NCBI GenBank assembly: GCA_048526005.1
Contig: DBFVEH010000021.1
Location: 1-64,000, forward strand
Reading direction: 5' to 3'
Length of the DNA stretch: 64,000 nt
Source of the DNA: QALR01 sp900552255
GTDB lineage: Bacteria > Bacillota > Clostridia > Oscillospirales > CAG-272
Part shown: in pieces, positions 41,520 to 50,288 of the stretch
How positions within the stretch are numbered: position 1 is the first letter of the stretch
How the letters are laid out: each line of letters begins with the position of its first letter
Translations under genes and position numbers: made by a program
The notes under the pieces: model-generated
Seen by the model: only the letters and a program-made list of their open reading frames with translations
Told to the model about the DNA's origin: nothing
The model's database searches: none

Positions 41520-42973
41520 AAAAAGCAATGCCGATTATGATACAGGGAACGATGTCGAACGCGGGAAAAAGCCTTATCTGCGCCGCGCTCTGCCGCATCT
41601 TTGTACAGGACAGATACCATGTGGCGCCGTTCAAGTCGCAGAATATGGCGCTCAATTCCTTTGTCACGGACGAGGGGCTCGAGATGGGGCGCGCGCAGGT
41701 CGTCCAGGCGGAGGCGGCGAAGGTAAAGCCGTCCGTTCTGATGAATCCAATCCTGTTAAAGCCGACGACGGACGTCGGCTCTCAGGTGATTGTGAACGGC
41801 GAGGTGCGCGGCAACATGCGCGCGGCGGAGTATTTCCGATATAAGAAGGAGCTGATTCCGGACATTCTCGCGGCTTATCATAAGCTGGAGGAGACTTATG
41901 ATATCATCGTCATTGAAGGCGCGGGAAGTCCGGCGGAAATCAACCTCAAAACGACGGATATTGTCAACATGGGGATGGCGGAGATGGTAGATGCGCCAGT
42001 GCTGCTTGTCGGTGACATCGACCGCGGCGGCGTATTCGCGCAGCTTTACGGAACCGTAGCGCTGCTTGAGCCACGGGAGCGCGCGAGAATCAAGGCGACG
42101 GTGATCAACAAGTTTCGCGGCGACGTGTCGATTCTGCAAAGCGGACTCGATATGCTGTATGAGCTTGTCGGGGTGCCGTGCGCCGGCGTCGTTCCGTATG
42201 TGAATGTGGATATCGACGACGAGGACAGTCTCAGCCGCAGGCTGTCAAACGGCATGAAAAAGGAAATCGACATTGCGGTGGTCAGACTGCCGCGCATCTC
42301 CAATTTCACGGATTTTGCGCCGTTTGAGCGCTATGAGAACGTCTCCTTGCGCTATGTTTCTTCTGTAAAAGAGCTGGGGGAGCCCGATCTTGTCATGCTT
42401 CCGGGGACGAAAAGCACGATTTCCGACCTGATATGGCTGCGGGAGTCCGGTTTGGAGGCGGCGGTCAAAAAGCTCGCGTCCCGCGGCACGCCTGTATTCG
42501 GAATCTGCGGCGGCTTTCAGATGCTCGGAAAAACGATTTCGGATCCGGAGGATACGGAGGGCGGCGGCACGCTTGCGGGAATGGGGCTTCTCGATATGGA
42601 AACGGTGTTCCGGCGCGAAAAGACGCGGCGTCAGGTTTCGGGACGGCTCGGCGCGCCGGAGGGAATCTTCGCGGGGCTTTGCGGCAGGGAATATTCGGGG
42701 TATGAGATTCACATGGGAGAGAGCACGGCGGCGGAAACGCTCGTTTCCTGCGGGAATATTTACGGCAGCTATGTCCACGGGCTCTTTGACGCGGACGGCA
42801 TCGCGGATGGGATCGTCGAGGCTCTGTGCGGGAAAAAGGGGATTCGGTTTGACACGGATGCCGTTTTCGACGGGAAGGCATATAAAGAGGCGCAGTATGA
42901 TCTGCTCGCGGACGCGGTGCGCGGCGCTCTTGACATGAAGCTCATTTATGATATACTGGAAAGGAAGATATGA
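41516..42973 (+). CDS. cbiP: Adenosylcobyric acid synthase
   Basis: This 485-residue glutamine-dependent enzyme amidates four side chains. The N-terminal P-loop is GTMSNAGKSL, followed by PFKSQNMALNSFVT. The glutamine amidotransferase part has VFGICGGFQMLG with the nucleophilic cysteine, and a histidine in the C-terminal SYVHGLFD. It overlaps cobD and the adenosyltransferase gene by a few bases. Length and motifs are normal. Confidence 0.95.
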   Translation: MKKAMPIMIQGTMSNAGKSLICAALCRIFVQDRYHVAPFKSQNMALNSFVTDEGLEMGRAQVVQAEAAKVKPSVLMNPILLKPTTDVGSQVIVNGEVRGNMRAAEYFRYKKELIPDILAAYHKLEETYDIIVIEGAGSPAEINLKTTDIVNMGMAEMVDAPVLLVGDIDRGGVFAQLYGTVALLEPRERARIKATVINKFRGDVSILQSGLDMLYELVGVPCAGVVPYVNVDIDDEDSLSRRLSNGMKKEIDIAVVRLPRISNFTDFAPFERYENVSLRYVSSVKELGEPDLVMLPGTKSTISDLIWLRESGLEAAVKKLASRGTPVFGICGGFQMLGKTISDPEDTEGGGTLAGMGLLDMETVFRREKTRRQVSGRLGAPEGIFAGLCGREYSGYEIHMGESTAAETLVSCGNIYGSYVHGLFDADGIADGIVEALCGKKGIRFDTDAVFDGKAYKEAQYDLLADAVRGALDMKLIYDILERKI

Positions 42974-43488
42974 TGGAAAACGGATTGATACACATCTATT
43001 GCGGCGACGGGAAGGGAAAGACCACCGCGGCGGTGGGACTTGCCGTGCGTGCGGCGGGAAGCGGAAAGCGCGTTCTCATCGGACAGTTTTTCAAGAGCGG
43101 CGCCTCGTCGGAAATCCGTGTTTTGGAGGGGATTTCCGGCATCACCGTCTGCCGCTCTGAGGAGCATTACGGGCGGTACGCCAATATGAACGGGGAACAG
43201 CGCGCGGCGGCAGGCCGCTGCTACCGCGCTTATCTTGCGGAGCTTCTCAGACGGTCGCGGGAGTTTGACATGCTGGTGCTGGACGAGGTCTTCGCGGCAT
43301 GCCGCCACGGTATGATCGATGAAGAGGAGCTTCTCGTTTATCTGAGAGGCGGGCATCCGGAGGTCGTGCTGACGGGCAGAGATCCCGATCCCAAGTTCTG
43401 CGAGCTTGCGGATTACGTCACCGAAATGAGAAAGCTCAGGCATCCGTATGACAGAGGGATCGCCTCGAGAGAGGGCATCGAATACTGA
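42973..43488 (+). CDS. cobO: Corrinoid adenosyltransferase (BtuR/CobO family)
   Basis: The ATG at 42973 (or the adjacent one at 42970) follows GGAAGGAAGAT. The protein of about 171 residues has the P-loop YCGDGKGKTTAAVGLAVRAAG and VLIGQFFKSG, then LVLDEVFAACRHGMIDE and VVLTGRDPDP. These are BtuR/CobO motifs. It transfers the adenosyl group from ATP to Co(I) corrinoid. It is the last recognised cobalamin gene in the operon. Confidence 0.93.
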   Translation: MENGLIHIYCGDGKGKTTAAVGLAVRAAGSGKRVLIGQFFKSGASSEIRVLEGISGITVCRSEEHYGRYANMNGEQRAAAGRCYRAYLAELLRRSREFDMLVLDEVFAACRHGMIDEEELLVYLRGGHPEVVLTGRDPDPKFCELADYVTEMRKLRHPYDRGIASREGIEY

Positions 43489-43512
43489 ATATCATAAAAG
43501 GAGAAAACTGTG

Positions 43513-44304
43513 ATGAAGGAAGAACAGAGCTGCCGGTGTGAAAGCTGCTCCAAGGAAAAGCAGGACAGGGTGCCGATCCGGCGCGTGGTCGAAAAGCTCG
43601 ACGAGCATTTTTCGAGAAACGACCTCGCGGGTGCGGGCAGATTGCTTTCCTATTGGGAAAGAGAAGCGCGCCTTTCCGGCGATACGAGAGGTCTTTTGGA
43701 GATTTTGAGCGAGGAGATCGGATATTTCCGCCGCACGGGTGAAAAAGAACGCGGACTTGCCGCCGTATCGGAGGCGTTTGCGCTGATGGAGGAGCACGGG
43801 CTTGGAAATTCGGTTTCCGGCGGTACGATCTATGTCAACGGCGCCACGACCATGAAGGCGTTCGGCAGGGCGGCGGAGGCGCTGCCGTATTACGAGCGCG
43901 CAAGAAGAATCTACGAGGCGGAGCTTCCGCCCGACAGCTATCTTTTGGCGGCTCTGTGCAACAATACGGCGTCGGCGTACGCGGAGCTCGGCGAATTTGA
44001 AAAGGCCGAGGAAAATTATAAAACGGCGATCGGGATTCTTGAAAAAAACGGGAACAACGACGGAGAAATCGCGGTGAGCTATGTAAATCTCGCCCATCTG
44101 TATTACGATAAAGACAAGATGGACGGGCGAATCGCTTCCTCTCTTGATGCGGCGTGGTCTTATCTCTGCTCGGAAACGCTCCCGCACGATGGAAATTACG
44201 CCTTTATTTGCTCCAAATGCGCGCCGTCCTACGGATTTTTCGGATATTTCGCAAGGGAAGCGGAGCTCACCGCCGCCGCCGAGAAGATCTATGACCGGAC
44301 TTGA
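43513..44304 (+). CDS. Tetratricopeptide repeat protein
   Basis: This 263-residue protein has a cysteine-bearing head (CRCESCSKEK) and then at least three TPR units: GRAAEALPYYERARRIYEAE, YAELGEFEKAEENYKTAIGI and a preceding helical repeat. It follows the adenosyltransferase gene by 24 bases and overlaps the DUF4037 gene by 14 bases, so the pair is cotranscribed and probably works together. No catalytic motif is seen. It may be a scaffold or peptide-binding adaptor. Confidence 0.78.
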   Translation: MKEEQSCRCESCSKEKQDRVPIRRVVEKLDEHFSRNDLAGAGRLLSYWEREARLSGDTRGLLEILSEEIGYFRRTGEKERGLAAVSEAFALMEEHGLGNSVSGGTIYVNGATTMKAFGRAAEALPYYERARRIYEAELPPDSYLLAALCNNTASAYAELGEFEKAEENYKTAIGILEKNGNNDGEIAVSYVNLAHLYYDKDKMDGRIASSLDAAWSYLCSETLPHDGNYAFICSKCAPSYGFFGYFAREAELTAAAEKIYDRT

Positions 44305-45220
44305 ACTTTCCCGCGCCTTTTATGAGGAATACGGCCGTCCCATGCTGGAGGAAAAATTCCCGGAATATAAGGGGCGCATCGCCGCAGGGCTTGTAGGACA
44401 CGGCTCCGAATGCTTTGGCTTTGACGACGAAATCTCACGCGACCACGATTTTGAACCCGGCTTCTGCCTTTGGATTACGGATGAGGATGAGCGCCTTTTC
44501 GGCTTCCGGCTGTTCCGCGCGTATGCGGGACTCCCGGCGGAATTTCACGGCTACCGGCTGCAAAAACGCAGCGTCATGGGCGGCGGAAGCAAGGGCGTGC
44601 ATACCATATCGGCGTTCTATTTCGCCTATACCGGCAGGGAAGGCGCGCCGGAGAGCCTCGAGGATTGGCTGTATACGCCGTCCTTTTATTTGGCCGAGGC
44701 GACAAACGGCGAGGTGTTTTCAGACCCGCTCGGCAAATTTACCGAAATCCGGGAAAAAATCCTCTATGGGATGCCGCCCGACGTGCGGCTCAAAAAAATC
44801 GCATCCAAAGCCATCGCGATGGCGCAGACGGGGCAGTATAACTACGCAAGATGCCTCGCGCATGGGGAAAGCGGTGCGGCCGGTCTTGCGCTTGCGCGCT
44901 TTGCCGAGCATTGCGCCGGCATGATTTTTCTTCTCAATCGGGTGCATGCGCCGTATTATAAATGGCTTTTTCGCGCCATGCGAAAGCTTCCGCTGCTCGG
45001 CGGCAGAGCGGCGCTTCTTGAACGTCTGCTTGCGGACGCCGAAGCATCTCCCGCTCAGAAATCCGCGTGGATCGAATCGCTTTGCGCAGATGTCGCGGCG
45101 GCGCTTGTCCGCGAGGGGCTTTCTCCCGCGCTCGGCGACTATCTTGAACCGTATGCCTTTGCGATAAACGAAACCATCGAAAGCCCCGAGATCCGAAACC
45201 AGCATATCATGCAGGACTAA
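44291..45220 (+). CDS. DUF4037 protein, nucleotidyltransferase-like
   Basis: ATG at 44291 lies inside the TPR gene end. The 309-residue protein has a nucleotidyltransferase-like head: GHGSECFGFDDEISRDHDFEPG (residues about 36-57, key residues Gly38, Ser39 and the acidic FDDE and DHDF). A helical second half (DUF4037) follows. The Gly-Ser and Asp-x-Asp pattern resembles minimal nucleotidyltransferases. The substrate is unknown. Placement after the cobalamin genes may only be chance, since no corrin motif is seen. Confidence 0.72.
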   Translation: MTGLELSRAFYEEYGRPMLEEKFPEYKGRIAAGLVGHGSECFGFDDEISRDHDFEPGFCLWITDEDERLFGFRLFRAYAGLPAEFHGYRLQKRSVMGGGSKGVHTISAFYFAYTGREGAPESLEDWLYTPSFYLAEATNGEVFSDPLGKFTEIREKILYGMPPDVRLKKIASKAIAMAQTGQYNYARCLAHGESGAAGLALARFAEHCAGMIFLLNRVHAPYYKWLFRAMRKLPLLGGRAALLERLLADAEASPAQKSAWIESLCADVAAALVREGLSPALGDYLEPYAFAINETIESPEIRNQHIMQD

Positions 45221-45247
45221 AAAGAGCAGATATTATCATTCAAAATA

Positions 45248-45276
45248 TTGACAAACGGTGTTGAATATGAGATAAT
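45248..45276 (+). promoter_or_regulatory. Promoter of the small membrane protein gene
   Basis: TTGACA (45248-45253) and GATAAT (45271-45276) are 17 bases apart, 45 bases upstream of the ATG at 45321. Confidence 0.68.
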
Positions 45277-45320
45277 ATTGACACATTAGATTTGCCGGTA
45301 TCGGAAGAGGGAGGTGTGCG

Positions 45321-45857
45321 ATGGATAGAGAATCGAGACAAAAGCGCAAGGCATTGGTAAGTCAGCTTGCTTCCGAGGATACCGCCGTTTCTTCCGGCAG
45401 GCGTTTTGCCTCCGTTGTATTTTTGCTTTGGGCGATCACCCGCATCTTGCAGGTGGCGGCGGAGCTTTTGTGCGCGGTGCAGGGGATCCTGCTGATTTAT
45501 TCGTGGCACAATACCCTGATGCTGATCGTGATCCCGCTGTTCCTTGCCGCATTGTATATGGGATATCGCTGGACGGTAATTTTTCCGGTTTTCATGGGGA
45601 TCATGCTGGTGCTGGAAACCTTTTCGATGGATCTATATTCGACCTTGAATCCGGTCTATATGCTTGGCGCCCGCCTTTATGCGTTTACCATGATTGTCGC
45701 CGCATATGGACAGCTTGTTTTCCCGATCATCCTGGTGATCAATAGAAATGCAAAGCTTTATTTTGATTCCGTGAAGGAAATATCCCGTCAAGTGGAAGAG
45801 GAAAGGCTGCTTGCCAGGCTTGAACAGAAGGAGAAAGCACGAAACAAAAACAAATGA
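45321..45857 (+). CDS. Four-helix membrane protein, unknown
   Basis: ATG follows AGAGGGAGGTGTGCG. The 178-residue protein has four hydrophobic segments (about 28-50, 58-85, 88-108 and 120-145) and a basic coiled C terminus (QVEEERLLARLEQKEKARNKNK). No family is recognised. It has its own promoter and a small GC hairpin after the stop (CGGCGC and GCGCCG at 45862-45877). Confidence 0.68.
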   Translation: MDRESRQKRKALVSQLASEDTAVSSGRRFASVVFLLWAITRILQVAAELLCAVQGILLIYSWHNTLMLIVIPLFLAALYMGYRWTVIFPVFMGIMLVLETFSMDLYSTLNPVYMLGARLYAFTMIVAAYGQLVFPIILVINRNAKLYFDSVKEISRQVEEERLLARLEQKEKARNKNK

Positions 45858-45896
45858 GAAACGGCGCGAAAGCGCCGCTTAAATTATGACTGTCGG

Positions 45897-45925
45897 TTGA
45901 CAAAACCGTTTTTTTCATTTATAAT
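45897..45925 (+). promoter_or_regulatory. Promoter of tRNA-Pro
   Basis: TTGACA (45897-45902) and TATAAT (45920-45925) match the consensus exactly with 17-base spacing, 20 bases before the tRNA. Confidence 0.85.
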
Positions 45926-45945
45926 AACTACCGTGAAGTGACCGC

Positions 45946-46021
45946 CGAGATGTAGCGCAGTTGGTAGCGCGCCTGCTTTGGGAGCAGGATGCCGCAGGTT
46001 CGAATCCTGTCATCTCGACCA
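45946..46021 (+). tRNA. tRNA-Pro (anticodon TGG)
   Basis: The acceptor arm CGAGATG pairs with CATCTCG. The anticodon stem CCTGC/GCAGG encloses TTTGGGA with anticodon TGG. The T arm is GCAGG-TTCGAAT-CCTGT and the end is A plus an encoded CCA. All arms fold, giving 76 nt. Confidence 0.95.
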
Positions 46022-46022
46022 A

Positions 46023-46057
46023 AAATCCTCTGAAATGTTCGGTTTCAGAGGATTTTT
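46023..46057 (+). terminator. Terminator of tRNA-Pro
   Basis: AAATCCTCTGAAA (46023-46035) pairs with TTTCAGAGGATTT (46043-46055) followed by more T. Confidence 0.85.
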
Positions 46058-46110
46058 CATGCCGTTGAAGCTTTTTTGCCTACTGCGGTACAAATTTTAA
46101 CAGCGTACAT

Positions 46111-46142
46111 CAAGAGCGAAGATGCTTAACATCTCCGCTCTT
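46111..46142 (-). terminator. Hairpin downstream of the small Asn-rich gene
   Basis: CAAGAGCG (46111-46118) pairs with CGCTCTTG (46135-46142), with an inner GATG and CATC pair. It lies just after the stop of the minus-strand gene. Confidence 0.55.
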
Positions 46143-46153
46143 GACTATCCCAT

Positions 46154-46381
46154 TCAATCATCATACTCAATGTAATCCGGTGCCCAATCAGGCCAAATCT
46201 GACCTTTATGCCGCCTTTGAGCATTGTGGCTTTGACTGTGAGTTTTCCCTATAGGATTCAGTTGGTTCGCGTGATTATTCCAATTTGCCTTGTAAGCTTT
46301 GTTGTTTGGATTATTTTGATTGGCCCAATTATCCAACTGTTCCTTTGAATGAGTTTTACCAGATACTTTTTTGGTGCTCAT
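46154..46381 (-). CDS. Small Asn-rich protein with repeated NxANQxNP motif
   Basis: The ATG at 46381 follows AGGAGCAAAAG on the minus strand; the upstream extension of the frame runs through a leader hairpin. The 75-residue protein has the repeated elements NWANQNNPNN and NHANQLNP, several His and Lys residues, and an acidic end DYIEYDD. Small proteins of this type are common in Clostridia, but I know of no function. It may be mobile-element related, as it borders the restriction-modification block. Confidence 0.6.
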   Translation of the reverse strand: MSTKKVSGKTHSKEQLDNWANQNNPNNKAYKANWNNHANQLNPIGKTHSQSHNAQRRHKGQIWPDWAPDYIEYDD

Positions 46382-46400
46382 CTTTTGCTCCTTTCTGAGC

Positions 46401-46434
46401 CAAAAATCCACGCACTCTTGATAGTGCGTGGATT
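46401..46434 (-). promoter_or_regulatory. Attenuator-like hairpin in the leader of the small Asn-rich gene
   Basis: A 12-bp stem, AATCCACGCACT (46405-46416) with AGTGCGTGGATT (46423-46434), has a 6-nt loop. On the minus strand it is followed by TTT G and then the ribosome binding site of the gene. It looks like an intrinsic terminator placed between promoter and gene. Confidence 0.5.
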
Positions 46435-46438
46435 GCAA

Positions 46439-46967
46439 TTACATTAATACAAATCGCTTTACACGCACCAAAACAAGACCAACGAAAATTTCATTGGCTC
46501 GAATTGTGGTGTAAAGCAGTGAAACAATAGAGGAACTACTATAAGTCACACACAACTACTTTCTCAATCTCATAACGAGAATCTTGAAGAGATTGATAGT
46601 TTCAAAGATTTACTTTATGATTTAAACGCTTAAGATTCTCCCCGACACATTTTCATGCTCTCGTTCTATGAAAATAAAGTGTTGAAAAATATATAAAAGC
46701 ATTTATTTCGAATAAATTATATCACACAAGATTTGGATTGTCAACATTTCATTAACAATGATCCTCAAATTTTGACAGGGTGACCGATAATGGTCGCCCT
46801 GTCATTTTGTCTTTTTCCGCCTCGATCTGCTATATATCCTTTTCAGGCTTGAACGAAAACTTTCGATTTGCTTTTCTGTATTATTTCTTTGTCGAAAATC
46901 GCTCGATATTCTAATTTGTCGAGCATGTGCTTAAGATTCTTCCCTAAGGCATTAACCAATTCCACCT
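46439..46967. other. AT-rich intergenic region
   Basis: No convincing gene was seen in these 529 bases. There is a 12-bp hairpin at 46774-46803 (GACAGGGTGACC with GGTCGCCCTGTC, one G-T) followed on the plus strand by ATTTTGTCTTTTT. A short frame near 46560-46630 encodes a helical peptide (SHNENLEEIDSFKDLL) but has no ATG, GTG or TTG start, so it may be a gene remnant. Confidence 0.5.
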
Positions 46968-49900
46968 TTAATTGTTTTCTTCAAAGTTTTCCACCTGCTC
47001 CATAACCTTGCGGAATGCCTCGGGGCTATACTGCGGAGGATAGCCATTTTTGATAAGGCATACCTTAATATCAAACTTGAACTGGTCGCGAACAATTTGA
47101 TTATTGAGCCAATCTGCAAAAGAGGACTTTGTATCAAGGATCTCTTTGATTTTCTTTGCAAGAACCTTGCACTTATCATTGATGATTATGCCGTCGATGT
47201 TTTTGTTTGTGCCATATTCAAAGCTGTATTCGTCGCGCAACGTCATCAGAATATCGTAGAACGCTTTTTCTTCAAATGTCAGTCCGATTTTTCGGAAGCT
47301 TTCACGGTCAGCATTCATATCCTTCAAAATACACAATGCCTGCTCGGTGGCGCTTTGAATAATATCATCGGTAGCGTGTTCCTGCGCCTCTCCTGCTTCC
47401 TCTGCGGTAAGGAGGCTCCTTCGCTCGTGGTATTGTTTTATGGTTTCTTCAAGCATCTCTTGAAATTTCTTCGCTGCCAGTTGGTTTGTCTTGCTGTATT
47501 CCTTGATCTGCTTGCGAAGCATTTTCACCAGCATTTCAAGCTTTGAAGCAGGCATTTTTATATCTGACAGCTTTTCAAAGTACTCAGGACTGAATATATC
47601 CTCTTGCTCATTAGTCCCCAAAACGCTTTCCACTTTATTGTACTTGAGTGCTTCTTCCACCATTGCGGCAACATAGCGGTTCATGGTATCGGCATCCGCT
47701 TCGCTTGTCCCGCTTATTTTTCGGATGAATCCTGCGATAGCCATAAAGCATTGTGCGAGTGCAGATTCTTCTTCGCCAAGTTCACCGGAAGGCTGGCAAA
47801 TATCATAAGCAGTGCGCATTCTTTTGACGGCTTTCAAAAAATAAGTCTTGAATGATACTTTTTGAACACTCTTTTCGCCGTTATTTTGCATGCTCAATTC
47901 CTGTGTGGAGATGAGTACATATTCTGCCGCCTTTGCCAAGAGTTTATAGCGCAAAGCCGGATCGCCTTCGGGGCTTAGAAACGGGCTAAGGTCATATCCT
48001 TTGAATAAGTCTTTCAGCATTTCGATGTGTTCGCGGAACACATCGGTTGCTTGTTCCACGTCATCAGCAGAAGGCGCGACAGACGAATCGCCGCCATAAA
48101 TCTTCATGGCTTCTCGCATATTATCCCGAATGCCGATATAATCGATGATAAATCCGTATTCTTTACCGGGGTATTTTCTGTTTACACGGCTGATAGTTTG
48201 GATAAGCAGATGCTTTTTGAGCGGTTTGTCATTATACATATAGGTCAGCGACGGTACATCAAAGCCGGTGATCCACATATCTACAACAATAACGATATGG
48301 AAATTGGATAAGTCCTGCTTAAAGGCGATATCCAGTTCATCGGAGCGCTTATCATTTTTTAGGCCGCCAAGATAATTGTACATTTCCGCATTGTCATTCT
48401 TTCCGACACTTGCAACCATAGCTATAAACGGCATTGGTTTGAGCCTGCGCATTTCTTCTTCGGGAACTGTAACACCGTCAGGTGCTTTCTTTTCAATAAA
48501 CCATTCGGGATACTTCGCTTGAAATTTTTTCAACAATTCGTAGGCGATCGGTCGGGAAGAGCAGACGATCATTGCTTTCTGCACGCGATCGGGGTCTTTT
48601 TCACAGGATGCTACATAGTGATCGTGAATATCCACGGCAAGGCGTTCGAGACGAGGTGGTTCTCCGAGAATGACCTCCATAGAACTCATCGCTTTTTTGC
48701 TTTCCTCTATATCTTCAGCGGTAGCTCCGTCGTCAAAGCATTTTTTGTAATAAGATTCAATCTGCTGTGCCTTCTCCTTGTCGAGTAATACTTTGGTTAT
48801 ACGCGGGTGATATTTGATAGAGACGGTTAATTCGTCGGCAACGGCCTGATCCATCGTATATCGGTCGATTTCTTGGCCAAATGTTTGATATGTCTCCGAA
48901 ATCGGAGTACCGGTAAAGCCCACAAAGGTTGCGTTTGGCAACGCCTCTTTCAATACTTTTGCATATGGCTTGGATACCATGGCTCGCATATTTTTATCAG
49001 CATCTTTGCTGAATTTCAAGGCTTTTGCATGTTCAAGCTGCGTTCTGTGTGCCTCATCGGAGAAACAAATAATATTGGCACGGCTGTTGATCAAACCGAT
49101 TTTGTCATCCTCCCGGTCGCAGAATTTTTGTATTGTACAAATATAGAATCCTCCGCTTTCACGAGCGCCCAGCTCTTCGCGTAGTTTTTTGCGATTTGGA
49201 ACGATGCAGACTTCGCCAAGATTCAAAAATTCTTTGCTTTTTGTAAACAGCATTGCCCCTTGCTTTTGGAGCTCATTACGGTCAACTATCATGATGATAG
49301 TCGGTGATCCAAGCTCCGGGCAACGTAAGGAAAGCTGGCGGGCGAGAAATGCCATGGTATAGGTTTTTCCACAACCGGTCGCGCCGAAATATGTACCGCC
49401 CTTTCCATTTTTTTCTTCGACCGATTTTACGATGCTTTGTTTAAGCAACCGCGCGGCAAAGAACTGCGGATAACGGCAGACAATTTCCTTTTCATCGCTG
49501 TCGTATTCGTGATCCTGAAAATAAATATAATCACGGAAAATCTCGAGAAATCTTTCGGGTGCATATACGCCCTTGATCATGGTTTGCATTTCTTCAAAAG
49601 GCAGCGTTGAAACCTTGTCACCATCATTTACACGCCTCCATGCGTAAAAATGCTCATAAGGCGTGCGAACGGTACCGAGACGGGTTTTCACACCGTCTGA
49701 AATACAAGCCAATGGGCAATAGTGCAAAAGATGCGGAATATCTCTCCAGTAGCGAATGTTGATCTGTTTCCATGCATCATAGATCGTCGCATTGGCGTCT
49801 GCCGGATTTTTCAGCTCAATGATGCACAAGGGCATGCCGTTTACGAACAGAAGAATATCCGGACGGCGTGTTTCCTTCATACCGTTATTGGTATACTCAA

Positions 49901-50288
49901 CAACAAATTGATTGACTGCACGAAAGATGTTGCGTTTCGGATGCTCAAAGTCGATAAGAGCAACCATGCGCGTGCGCCCGTTTTGCGGGGTAAACTGAAC
50001 ACCATCAATCATCCAACCGTATACAGCGTGAAGTGTCGAAAACTCACTTTCTGCACCCACGAGGCGAACTCTGTCCATGATCTGATGAATTTCATCGGCA
50101 GTCAGATCGGCGTTGGTCTTGCTCAAAAACTGCTCCATATCATCCACATATAAAACCTCGGTTTTATTTTCACGCGGAATACTGTTGCCGGGCAGATACT
50201 GCCATTCTTCTTTCTCTAAAAAAGAGAGAAATGCATATTCATATTCCGATTCGCAGAATCGACCGTTGTACTCTTGTAGGTTAGCCAT
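46968..50288 (-). CDS. hsdR: Type I restriction enzyme, R (helicase-nuclease) subunit
   Basis: The ATG at 50288 is chosen with GGAGG 11 bases upstream; a GTG three codons earlier is too close to it. The protein of about 1106 residues has the nuclease motif PDILLFVNG...IIELKNPAD near residues 150-175 (Asp and Glu-x-Lys of PD-(D/E)XK), the Walker A GATGCGKT, the DEAD-like SDEAHRTQ and later helicase motifs (VGFTGTPI, QTISRVNR). It moves DNA and cuts it away from the recognition site. It is the last gene of the operon and looks intact. Confidence 0.95.
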   Translation of the reverse strand: MANLQEYNGRFCESEYEYAFLSFLEKEEWQYLPGNSIPRENKTEVLYVDDMEQFLSKTNADLTADEIHQIMDRVRLVGAESEFSTLHAVYGWMIDGVQFTPQNGRTRMVALIDFEHPKRNIFRAVNQFVVEYTNNGMKETRRPDILLFVNGMPLCIIELKNPADANATIYDAWKQINIRYWRDIPHLLHYCPLACISDGVKTRLGTVRTPYEHFYAWRRVNDGDKVSTLPFEEMQTMIKGVYAPERFLEIFRDYIYFQDHEYDSDEKEIVCRYPQFFAARLLKQSIVKSVEEKNGKGGTYFGATGCGKTYTMAFLARQLSLRCPELGSPTIIMIVDRNELQKQGAMLFTKSKEFLNLGEVCIVPNRKKLREELGARESGGFYICTIQKFCDREDDKIGLINSRANIICFSDEAHRTQLEHAKALKFSKDADKNMRAMVSKPYAKVLKEALPNATFVGFTGTPISETYQTFGQEIDRYTMDQAVADELTVSIKYHPRITKVLLDKEKAQQIESYYKKCFDDGATAEDIEESKKAMSSMEVILGEPPRLERLAVDIHDHYVASCEKDPDRVQKAMIVCSSRPIAYELLKKFQAKYPEWFIEKKAPDGVTVPEEEMRRLKPMPFIAMVASVGKNDNAEMYNYLGGLKNDKRSDELDIAFKQDLSNFHIVIVVDMWITGFDVPSLTYMYNDKPLKKHLLIQTISRVNRKYPGKEYGFIIDYIGIRDNMREAMKIYGGDSSVAPSADDVEQATDVFREHIEMLKDLFKGYDLSPFLSPEGDPALRYKLLAKAAEYVLISTQELSMQNNGEKSVQKVSFKTYFLKAVKRMRTAYDICQPSGELGEEESALAQCFMAIAGFIRKISGTSEADADTMNRYVAAMVEEALKYNKVESVLGTNEQEDIFSPEYFEKLSDIKMPASKLEMLVKMLRKQIKEYSKTNQLAAKKFQEMLEETIKQYHERRSLLTAEEAGEAQEHATDDIIQSATEQALCILKDMNADRESFRKIGLTFEEKAFYDILMTLRDEYSFEYGTNKNIDGIIINDKCKVLAKKIKEILDTKSSFADWLNNQIVRDQFKFDIKVCLIKNGYPPQYSPEAFRKVMEQVENFEENN

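Noticed and set aside
28000..43000. Long open frames on the opposite strand of the cobalamin genes
   Set aside because: They lie fully inside genes with clear family motifs, follow the GC-rich third codon positions and lack ribosome binding sites and recognisable domains.
46560..46635. Short helical peptide frame in the gap before hsdR
   Set aside because: It lacks a conventional start codon; only an ATA follows a weak AGAGGA, so it was kept as a possible remnant in the gap entry and not called as a gene.
47097..50153. Plus-strand open frames inside hsdR
   Set aside because: hsdR is intact with all motifs; the opposite frames are cysteine- and phenylalanine-rich, with no family match and no start signals.
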